DNA of 64,000 nt from Paraglaciecola sp. (GTDB taxonomy: Bacteria > Pseudomonadota > Gammaproteobacteria > Enterobacterales > Alteromonadaceae): the NCBI GenBank assembly GCA_009993955.1, contig JAACSL010000022.1, positions 19,271 to 83,270 on the forward strand. The letters are read 5' to 3'. Numbering within the stretch: position 1 is the first letter of the stretch; each line of letters opens with the position of its first letter. The notes below the pieces were generated by a model. The model worked only from the letters and a program-made list of their open reading frames with translations. It had not been told where the DNA came from and made no database searches. Position numbers and translations under genes: made by a program. Shown here one piece after another: positions 27,803 to 34,771 of this stretch.

Positions 27803-28222
27803 ATGAAAAAGAGCGTTAAAAACGGTTTTACAATGATTGAATTGTTGGTGGTGTTAGTCATTCTTGGTCTGCTAGCAGGCTTAGTTGGCCCTCAATTTTT
27901 TGGCAAGGTCGATAGCTCCAAAGTGAGGACAGCGGAAACTCAAGTTAAAATGTTGAAAATGGCGTTGCAAACCTATCGTCTGGATATCGGTTCATATCCT
28001 GCTGCGCTAAATGACTTGCGCACTGCGCCAGCCTCAGCAAAAGGACGTTGGGATGGTCCGTATTTAGATGAAACATTGCCACTCGATCCTTGGAATCATG
28101 ACTATCAGTACCGCGTCGATGCTCAAGCAGAGCAGGGATTTTATTTATACAGTTTAGGTGCAGATGGACTAGAGGGTGGGGAAGAGCTCAATGCTGACAT
28201 AGGTTATGTCCCAGCTAACTAA
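27803..28222 (+). CDS. gspG: GspG major pseudopilin
   Basis: Main subunit of the T2SS pseudopilus. Prepilin cleavage is expected between Gly8 and Phe9 in NGFTMIELLVVLVILGLLAG, with Glu13 as the conserved +5 residue. The C-terminal half has LPLDPWNHDYQYR and LYSLGADGLEGGEE, which match the calcium-binding loop of GspG. Length 139 is normal. The gene end overlaps gspH by 17 bp. No prepilin peptidase gene is in the window. Confidence 0.96.
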   Translation: MKKSVKNGFTMIELLVVLVILGLLAGLVGPQFFGKVDSSKVRTAETQVKMLKMALQTYRLDIGSYPAALNDLRTAPASAKGRWDGPYLDETLPLDPWNHDYQYRVDAQAEQGFYLYSLGADGLEGGEELNADIGYVPAN

Positions 28223-28604
28223 CTCACCACTTAAGCATGTTAGTGGTTTTACCATGATAGAACTGCTTGTCACATTAGTATTGCTGGGTTTGATCGCGTC
28301 GGTGGCGGCCCCAGGCATTGACGCGTGGTTGCGTTCAAGACAGGCTAGCGCAGTGCGCTTAGCCCTCAGCAGTGAAATGGCTTTATTACCCCTAAAAGCC
28401 AAAAACCTCGGTGAACATCTTTTGATTAACTCAGTAGATCAACTTGACCAGCCAGAACTACCCTTAAGGTTTATTACACCAATTTCGGTGCTCAGTAATG
28501 GCTATTGCCAAGGTGGGCAGGTGGAATTAATGCAGAATAGCCAAGCTATTGTGTTTGATGTAATGCCACCCTTGTGTGAGGTGCGTCGCCTTGAGACAAA
28601 ATAA
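28206..28604 (+). CDS. gspH: GspH minor pseudopilin
   Basis: A 132-residue minor pseudopilin with a cleavage site at Gly14/Phe15 in SGFTMIELLVTLVLLGLIAS and Glu19 at +5. The globular part is short. It starts inside the end of gspG and ends just past the start of gspI, so the genes are coupled. Family assignment follows position G-H-I-J-K and length. Confidence 0.85.
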   Translation: MSQLTNSPLKHVSGFTMIELLVTLVLLGLIASVAAPGIDAWLRSRQASAVRLALSSEMALLPLKAKNLGEHLLINSVDQLDQPELPLRFITPISVLSNGYCQGGQVELMQNSQAIVFDVMPPLCEVRRLETK

Positions 28605-29007
28605 AGTCGGCTTTTCTTTGATTGAAGCAATAGTGGCTTTAGTTATCCTCTCATTGTTTTTCAGTGCAATGTGGGCTTGGTTTGCCACCGCAACAAAATC
28701 GACTTCAAGCATTGAACGTTTGGTGGCGTTACCCGAAATATATCAACAGTTTATGGTTAATCTGGCACTGCAGGACCTTAACACCACGCCACAAGGCACT
28801 TTCGTGATGGGTGACCTTGAACTTGCGTGGCAAGCCAAGGTGATTCGACGCTCCGACCAAGAACAATATCGCCGTCAGCCCGCCTGGATTGTGGCCTTGT
28901 ATGAAGTAGACGTGGCGGTATTAGCAAATGGTCGAGAAGTGACAACATTCGTCACAAAAACAGTTCGTCAATTTCCTGATCCTACCTACGTCGATATTCC
29001 CTCTTAA
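28591..29007 (+). CDS. gspI: GspI minor pseudopilin
   Basis: About 138 residues from TTG 28591, preceded by a GAGGTG ribosome-binding site at 7 bases; GTG 28576 is an in-frame alternative adding five residues. The prepilin signal is short: VGFSLIEAIVALVILSLFF with cleavage after Gly and Glu at +5. GspI forms the pseudopilus tip with GspJ and GspK. It overlaps gspH and abuts gspJ. Confidence 0.85.
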   Translation: MRQNKVGFSLIEAIVALVILSLFFSAMWAWFATATKSTSSIERLVALPEIYQQFMVNLALQDLNTTPQGTFVMGDLELAWQAKVIRRSDQEQYRRQPAWIVALYEVDVAVLANGREVTTFVTKTVRQFPDPTYVDIPS

Positions 29008-29649
29008 ATGAAGTGCATGATGAAACTTTGGCAGAAAAAGCGCTACCCACACCAAGGGATGCATGCAAAAAGAGGGTTTACCTTAATTGAAATGTTGGTG
29101 GTGTTGGTTATTTTGGCCTTAGTCATCAGTTTGTTGATTCAAAGCTTTTCCACTACTTGGCGTAGTTTTGAACGCCTTAGTATGCAAGATTTAGCAATTA
29201 AAGTGGCGCGTTTGCCCGCTAGTTGGTTTACCAACAGCGTTGCCGGCGCAGTACTTTATCATCCTGACACCTCATTATTTACCGGAACGAGAGATCGCCT
29301 TGAATTTGTCACGAGTGAAGCGCCTGACGATGATATGCATATTCCCCAGCGCCTAGTGTGGCGAATTGATTACCAAAACATCAATGCCCAGGAATCGCAC
29401 TGGACATTGGTGTTTGAGTCACAACTGGGTGGGCAAAGTCGCACGGTGATGACCTTTGAGCAAGAGCCTCACTTTGAGTATTGGAACGGGCAACAGTGGT
29501 TGCTGGACTTTCGTCCGCCGTCAGGTCTCTTACCTTCGGCTGTAAAAATAGTGCAAAACGATGTGGTTTGGGCACTAGCAAAACCTCTCAGACCTGTAGT
29601 GGCAGATATTCCCCCTGAGTTAGCGCAGTTTGGTGTGTATGAGTTCTAA
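29008..29649 (+). CDS. gspJ: GspJ minor pseudopilin
   Basis: A 213-residue pseudopilin. The signal at RGFTLIEMLVVLVILALVIS predicts cleavage after Gly23 with Glu28 at +5. The leader is long and basic, and ATG 29059 would give a shorter one. The globular domain contains several Trp residues and the pattern LEFVTSEAPDDDMHIPQRL seen in GspJ proteins. It follows gspI without a gap. Confidence 0.85.
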   Translation: MKCMMKLWQKKRYPHQGMHAKRGFTLIEMLVVLVILALVISLLIQSFSTTWRSFERLSMQDLAIKVARLPASWFTNSVAGAVLYHPDTSLFTGTRDRLEFVTSEAPDDDMHIPQRLVWRIDYQNINAQESHWTLVFESQLGGQSRTVMTFEQEPHFEYWNGQQWLLDFRPPSGLLPSAVKIVQNDVVWALAKPLRPVVADIPPELAQFGVYEF

Positions 29650-29655
29650 AACAAC

Positions 29656-30618
29656 ATGAAGACAGGGAGCAATCAACAAGGCGTTGCCTTACTGGCGGTT
29701 TTGGTTGCGGTTGTAGTTTTAACCGTTTTAATCGCTGTTGTGGCCAATAATTTGGACAGTCGCATCGGTATTGCAGAACAATCCAAAATGACCTTAGCCA
29801 ATACGGCAAAGGTTGATGCAAAAGTCGCAGAGCTTATTTATATCGTAGCCACCCAGCGCATGTCTGTCGCTGGGGTTAGTCAAGGCAATACACAACAAAG
29901 GCAGTCACCCCAAGTAATTGAAGCATTCAACATCGGCCCCCAGCTGAGCGCGTGGTCACCTGTAGTGTTAGGGGATGAGTTACGCAGTGATGGCTTTTGG
30001 TATCAGCAAGAAGGCGGGCTGACATATTCGATCCAAAACCAACTGGGTTTGGTGCCATTTAATTCCTCTGGTCAGTTTTGGTTAAAAAAGTTATTGGGCA
30101 GCCATAAGCAATCAGTCAGTCAACAGGCGCGTTTGGCCGATGTGCTTGCCGACTATGCCGATGCTGATAATTGGCGTCGGCCCGCTGGTGCTGAAGCCAA
30201 CGAATATCAGCAGTTCAACCTACCGAAGCCACGGAATTTTTTATTACAAAGTTGTCATGAAGTGAAAGCCATGGTGCAATGGCGGGAGTTTCTCAAACTT
30301 AACCCTGCATTCACCGATTTTTGTAGTTTAGGCCGCGCAGAGGTCCTTAATCTAAATGCAATTCCCATTACTCTTTGGCAAAAGTTATGGCCCGACTCAG
30401 CGAACAACATACAAATCAAACGGCAGCAAGGCCAGTGGTTGATCAACAGTGCAGACACATTGGCGATAGAGCCAAGCTTATACCTGATGCCCGAAGATTT
30501 TTTTACCACATTGGGCGGACAAGTTTTTTGTATCAAGGTAAAGATGCAAGGGCAAACACGCAGTGTTTACCTGAGCTTGGGCACGGGCAAGCTCGCACCG
30601 TTTGAACAACGTTTTTAA
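29656..30618 (+). CDS. gspK: GspK pseudopilus-tip protein
   Basis: A 320-residue protein with the GspK-type N-terminus QQGVALLAVLVAVVVLTVLI. Cleavage is expected after Gly9, and the +5 Glu of other pseudopilins is absent, which is characteristic of GspK. The large globular domain (about 110-250) with VLADYADADNWRRPAGAEA fits the GspK alpha domain. It is the last gene of the plus arm; a 408-bp gap separates it from the S-layer-like gene. Confidence 0.88.
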   Translation: MKTGSNQQGVALLAVLVAVVVLTVLIAVVANNLDSRIGIAEQSKMTLANTAKVDAKVAELIYIVATQRMSVAGVSQGNTQQRQSPQVIEAFNIGPQLSAWSPVVLGDELRSDGFWYQQEGGLTYSIQNQLGLVPFNSSGQFWLKKLLGSHKQSVSQQARLADVLADYADADNWRRPAGAEANEYQQFNLPKPRNFLLQSCHEVKAMVQWREFLKLNPAFTDFCSLGRAEVLNLNAIPITLWQKLWPDSANNIQIKRQQGQWLINSADTLAIEPSLYLMPEDFFTTLGGQVFCIKVKMQGQTRSVYLSLGTGKLAPFEQRF

Positions 30619-31026
30619 CCGTTTATACGGAAAAACCTTAATTTTATTGCCGCTACAGCCCTTATTTTGACTGAAAGCGTAATAGGTATCCTCAAACATC
30701 CAAGAGTATTCACTTTTGCTACGATAAAATTAGCTTAAACCTTTGACTTCACCCTATTTTTGATTAAACATTGCAGCGCTGCGTAAATCTGCGTGAATAA
30801 ATTTACGAAAGTTGCGGCATTGATAGTAATCTGTGTGCTGCATTTTTGGCGAAATTTTGTTAAGTATCAGTAAACACAGACAAAATTAGAATAAAAGTTG
30901 ATTACTACTACTTAGTGTTGTAATTTAATAACCTAGTCTGGTGAATTGTCACCAAGGACTTGGTGGTGGTTTACCTAGGCAACCTTAGATAAACTATAGT
31001 TATTTACTCTTGCAGGAGTTTTTTAA
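30619..31026 (+). promoter_or_regulatory. Promoter and 5' leader of the S-layer-like gene
   Basis: This 408-bp AT-rich region has no ORF. TTGATT (30898-30903) and TAATTT (30921-30926), exactly 17 bp apart, form a plausible sigma-70 promoter, which would leave a leader of roughly 95 bases. In that leader, CACCAAG (30950-30956) and CTTGGTG (30959-30965) are perfect inverted arms two bases apart. AACTATAGTT (30991-31000) is a second short palindrome. A strong ribosome-binding site (GCAGGAG) lies 8 bases before the ATG. A minor CCGT/ACGG hairpin directly follows gspK. Confidence 0.5.
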
Positions 31027-32406
31027 ATGATAAATAAAAAAATATTAGCCGTAGCCATTGCTGCTGCTTTTTCTACTAACGCTTTAGCGGCACTTAACTT
31101 AGACGCAGCTACTGCGGCGACAGTTGGAACAATTAACGTTGCTACTGAAACTTATACATCTGGCGATTTAGATGCAGACGGTTTCTTAACTGTTACTACT
31201 GCAACTTTGTTAGATGCATCTGCAGCAGCGGGTTTTACAATCAACACAGGTACGTCAAAGTACGTACGTTTTGATTTGGTTAACGCCAAATTTACTGGTG
31301 TTCCAGCTCTTCTTACTGATAGCGGTTCACTTAACTTTGTAGCTACAGTTTCTGCTGGCGGCGCGATTGGTGATTCTTATGTTATTTTTGAAGTAAGCGA
31401 CACAGTTGATATTTTAAGTGATGACGTTTTCACTTTAGATATCGGTGGTTTGAAAGTATTGGCAGGTTCTACTGCTACTGTTCAGTACCGCATGTTCAAC
31501 AGCGCTCCTGGTGCTGTAAACCAAACAGCTGGCGACGTATTGAAGAACTCTGGTGCCGATACTGCCGTTACTTTTGGTTCAGCTGTTGACGCAACTAAAA
31601 TCACTATCGCTGATACTGCTGAAGCCACTGTAGGTTCTAGCTTCAAAGCTTTCACTGTTGAAAATACGCCAGCCACTGCTAACTACGCTACTGCCACTAT
31701 CGCCCGTCAAGGTGAGTTGACTGTAGCGAACGCTTTGGTTGCTGGCTCTGTCACACCTGCTGGTGTTGCTGTTGTTGTAGGTGACGTGTTTGATACAAGC
31801 CAGTTAGTGACCTTTAAAGGTGACTTCAGCTTCGGTACTTGGTCTACTTCAACTGCCAATGACTGTACTGCTTTAACTGCATTAACGTTGAATACTGCTA
31901 AAACTGAAGCCACAACTGTTGCTACTTTTGACGTAACGGCTGCAGACATCTATTTGTGTGTAACGGTTAATGGTACTACTGTTATCAACAAAACTAGCAG
32001 CCCAACTACTGTGACTTTGGCTGATGACAACTTAACAGCTAACATGGGTACTATTACTTATGATACAACTTCTGTATCTGTACCTTATGTCACTACGTTC
32101 TCTTCTTACAACCAACGTATCTACTTGATCAACTCAGGTAGTGTTGCTGCTAACTATACCAGTTCTTTCCGTTCAGAAGCTGGCGTAACTGCCACTGCTG
32201 GTACTAAAGCAACGGGTACTATCCCAGCTAACAGCGTAATGGTTATCAAAGCCACTGACTTAGTGACCTTGACTGGTGGAACACGTACTTCTGCTACCTT
32301 CGAAATCGAAGCAGTAGACACCGCTATTGAAGGTGTTAGCCAATCAGTGAACATCTCTACTGGTGGTACTGACACGGTTAACTTGGCTGTTTCTAGCAAG
32401 TACTAA
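31027..32406 (+). CDS. Abundant secreted protein, candidate S-layer protein (Slr4-like)
   Basis: A 459-residue protein with a classical signal peptide (cleavage after ALA, residue 21). The mature protein is extremely rich in Ala, Thr, Val and Ser, poor in Lys, Arg, His and Trp, acidic, and probably all-beta. Cys280 and Cys311 are the only two cysteines and could form one disulfide. Codons are strongly biased to GCT, ACT and GGT, and a strong ribosome-binding site and perfect terminator flank the gene, as for a very abundant product. Composition, size and marine-gammaproteobacterial context resemble the Slr4 S-layer protein of Pseudoalteromonas tunicata. I infer that link without alignment. 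The T2SS directly upstream is the likely exporter. Confidence 0.6.
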   Translation: MINKKILAVAIAAAFSTNALAALNLDAATAATVGTINVATETYTSGDLDADGFLTVTTATLLDASAAAGFTINTGTSKYVRFDLVNAKFTGVPALLTDSGSLNFVATVSAGGAIGDSYVIFEVSDTVDILSDDVFTLDIGGLKVLAGSTATVQYRMFNSAPGAVNQTAGDVLKNSGADTAVTFGSAVDATKITIADTAEATVGSSFKAFTVENTPATANYATATIARQGELTVANALVAGSVTPAGVAVVVGDVFDTSQLVTFKGDFSFGTWSTSTANDCTALTALTLNTAKTEATTVATFDVTAADIYLCVTVNGTTVINKTSSPTTVTLADDNLTANMGTITYDTTSVSVPYVTTFSSYNQRIYLINSGSVAANYTSSFRSEAGVTATAGTKATGTIPANSVMVIKATDLVTLTGGTRTSATFEIEAVDTAIEGVSQSVNISTGGTDTVNLAVSSKY

Positions 32407-32431
32407 TATTGTCTAATATTGCTTGATAAGA

Positions 32432-32459
32432 GCCTTCGCGCAAGCGAAGGCTTTTTTTT
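32432..32459 (+). terminator. Strong rho-independent terminator after the S-layer-like gene
   Basis: GCCTTCGC (32432-32439) and GCGAAGGC (32444-32451) are perfect arms around a GCAA tetraloop, followed by eight T residues. It should stop almost all transcripts before the paralogous gene at 32485. Confidence 0.95.
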
Positions 32460-32484
32460 GCCTGTTTTAAAGTAGCCTTTGCCT

Positions 32485-33876
32485 ATGATCTACCTTCGTG
32501 TATTTTTAATCTGTATATTGTCATTTCGTTTTCATGCGGCGATCAGTGCTGAATTGCGCTTAGATGAGCAACAAGCGTTGTTGTACGCGCTTGAAGTGAT
32601 CGAAAATGAAAAACTGGGCGCTGATGGTGTATTAACCATCAATAGTGCGGGTGATGAGCTGAACTTACGGTTTAAAGCGGGATTTGGCATTTCTAATTCC
32701 GAACGTTATATCCGCCTTGATTTAATCAATGGCCGCTTTAATCAACACTTTGCCAGCACGGGCATCAAAGCCGATGTAGCCTATGACGCTACCTTAGTTG
32801 GTGGCGGAAATAGTGCCGATACCTACCTAATCGTTGAAGTCAAAGCTGCCACGCCCCAAGGGGCTGATACTGAGTTTGTATTAGAAAGTAATAGCTACTT
32901 ATGGTTGGACTATCGCCAGCCCCTGTATGTCAAATATACCTATTACGCTTCCGCCGCTGCAGCGTTAAACGGCGGTGATTTTTTATACCAAATTACCTCG
33001 CCCATCGCGCAGTCGACCAATACCATTGGTACAAGTTTTACCCGCTCCTTTGTGCATTCCGTTGAATTTTCTCAAGATTTTAAGAAGTTCACATCTACCT
33101 TTCGTGCACCTTCTACTTTCATGTTAGGGGATGCCAGCGCAAACTTAGCAGCAGTGGGTAAAGTACAATTTGACACCTTGATCACACAGGCCGTTAGATT
33201 GCCTGCTACATCTGCATTAATTACGGTGTTTTCAGACCTGTTACCGTCGATGAATACAGCAGCGAGAACAGCCACAATTAAAGGTGATTTTTCGTCTGTT
33301 CGCGCATTTTTGAACCAACAAGATGATTGTGCAGGGGCCAGTTATGCCTTGGCCGAATACAGTCAAACCAATATTGTGCAGGTGAGCATTGATGAACTCA
33401 TCGATTATCCAGTTTTTTGTCTGGCGGCGGAAAGTAAAAGCTTAGCCATAAAACGGGCCGCTTATTATTTAGATCTTGGGTTTGGCTTAGCAGCAAGTTT
33501 GTTGGGAGAAGTGGTTTACGATACGGCTGCGGTGGATTTGCCCTATATCACTAATTACGCCAATTACCGACAACGTATCATCTTAATTAACCATGCGGGT
33601 TATGACGTGGCGTATACCACACAGTTTGTGGCTGAAGAGGTGGTTATGGGTAATTTTCAAGCGAACTCAAAAGCGACGGGTATTATCCCTGCGGGAAGCA
33701 CCTTGAAATTGAATAGTGATGAATTGGTTACCATTGATCCCAATGTGCCGTCACGAGTCAGCGCGAGGATTTTTATTGATGCTAAGCCCCAAGATGTAGC
33801 GGCTGCTGTGCAAATCTTGGCTTTAGACAGCAATTTGCCGCCGCAAACCAATACCCTGAATGTCATTCAGTATTAA
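32485..33876 (+). CDS. Secreted paralogue of the S-layer-like protein
   Basis: About 463 residues from ATG 32485 (TTG 32479 is two codons earlier), with a signal peptide ending HAAISA. It aligns along its whole length with the preceding protein. Shared blocks are LxADGxLTI near the N-terminus, then YxRxDLxNxxF, then a Cys pair 30 residues apart (282 and 312, against 280 and 311), then LPYITNYANYRQRIILIN matching VPYVTTFSSYNQRIYLIN, and KATGxIPA. It is less Thr/Ala-biased, has more Lys, Arg and Tyr, ordinary codon use and no good ribosome-binding site. It is thus probably made at much lower level, perhaps as an anchor, cap or assembly partner. It follows the terminator and leads into the sulfotransferase genes. 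Confidence 0.6.
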   Translation: MIYLRVFLICILSFRFHAAISAELRLDEQQALLYALEVIENEKLGADGVLTINSAGDELNLRFKAGFGISNSERYIRLDLINGRFNQHFASTGIKADVAYDATLVGGGNSADTYLIVEVKAATPQGADTEFVLESNSYLWLDYRQPLYVKYTYYASAAAALNGGDFLYQITSPIAQSTNTIGTSFTRSFVHSVEFSQDFKKFTSTFRAPSTFMLGDASANLAAVGKVQFDTLITQAVRLPATSALITVFSDLLPSMNTAARTATIKGDFSSVRAFLNQQDDCAGASYALAEYSQTNIVQVSIDELIDYPVFCLAAESKSLAIKRAAYYLDLGFGLAASLLGEVVYDTAAVDLPYITNYANYRQRIILINHAGYDVAYTTQFVAEEVVMGNFQANSKATGIIPAGSTLKLNSDELVTIDPNVPSRVSARIFIDAKPQDVAAAVQILALDSNLPPQTNTLNVIQY

Positions 33877-33887
33877 TAGTGTAAACG

Positions 33888-34721
33888 ATGGCCAAAGCAG
33901 TCTATTTGATTAGTGGTATTCCCCGTTCAGGCACAACCTTGTGTTGTAAGTTACTCAATGAACGGCACGATACAGTGGCCTTGCATGAACCCATCGATCC
34001 TCAGTCGATTATTAGCCAGACAAACAAGACAGACGTTGTAGAACAGATTGCCCAGCAAATCTCTAGTTTAGATTGGGCCATTTGTCAGGGTTTGTCGTTT
34101 ACGCATGGCGCCAAAGGGGGCTTGATCTTGGATAACCCTGTTGGGCAGCATGCAAGTAATGGTGTGCGCAACGTTGTAGCTCAGCGTGGTCAAATCAAGC
34201 TCGCTGCACGGGATGCCAATAGTTTCCACTTAATAATCAAACAAAACGCGTTTTTTACGGCATTGTTGTCTGACCTTACCAAGCACTATTCCCTTGTCTG
34301 TATCGTACGCAATCCAGTGGACGTATTGTTGTCGTGGTTGACGGTTGATTTGCCGGTGAATCGTGGCAGATTGCCAGCAGGGGAACGTTTCGATGCTGAG
34401 CTGGCAGCAGCGTTAAAAGATAAAAGTGTAAGCGAGAGACAGTTGCTTATTTTACAATGGTTTTTCGACCAATTTCATCGCAGTGGTTTAGCTGTTGTCC
34501 GTTATGAGGATGTGATTGCCTCTGATGGTCGAGTATTGGATGAGTCGCTGGGCTTACCCGCCACCCATCGCTCTCCACTGCACAAAATGCAGCGCCAGTT
34601 TTCAGCTAAAGTGTTGACTGATATGGAACTCATGTTACCCGCCATCGTGGCACTAAACTGTTATGGTTGGTATGCGCCATCTGATATTCATCAAGCTTTT
34701 GCAGAAATTGCCCGAGTTTAA
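33888..34721 (+). CDS. Sulfotransferase-family protein
   Basis: A 277-residue cytoplasmic protein. The N-terminal P-loop-like PAPS-binding motif is SGIPRSGTTLCCKLLN, and the 3'-phosphate-binding segment IVRNPVDVLLSWL follows near residue 140. These are the two hallmarks of PAPS-dependent sulfotransferases. The acceptor is probably a sugar of the surface glycan, given the neighbours. It lies 11 bp after the S-layer paralogue, possibly in the same transcript. PAPS would come from sulfate assimilation genes outside the window. Confidence 0.75.
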   Translation: MAKAVYLISGIPRSGTTLCCKLLNERHDTVALHEPIDPQSIISQTNKTDVVEQIAQQISSLDWAICQGLSFTHGAKGGLILDNPVGQHASNGVRNVVAQRGQIKLAARDANSFHLIIKQNAFFTALLSDLTKHYSLVCIVRNPVDVLLSWLTVDLPVNRGRLPAGERFDAELAAALKDKSVSERQLLILQWFFDQFHRSGLAVVRYEDVIASDGRVLDESLGLPATHRSPLHKMQRQFSAKVLTDMELMLPAIVALNCYGWYAPSDIHQAFAEIARV

Positions 34722-34771
34722 GGTAACATATGCCGTATGAGCGCTTTTTAGCGAGTAATTTTTAATAATCT

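Noticed and set aside
20600..30618. Type IV pilus or MSHA pilus locus
   Set aside because: The presence of GspK without Glu at +5, GspG with DPWN and calcium-loop motifs, and a complete G-H-I-J-K series with GspC-, L- and M-like proteins fits T2SS; there is no retraction ATPase or major pilin.
31027..33876. The Ala/Thr-rich pair as fimbrial subunits or autotransporter adhesins
   Set aside because: No chaperone/usher genes, no autotransporter beta-barrel, no RTX or type I secretion genes are nearby, while a T2SS is directly adjacent.
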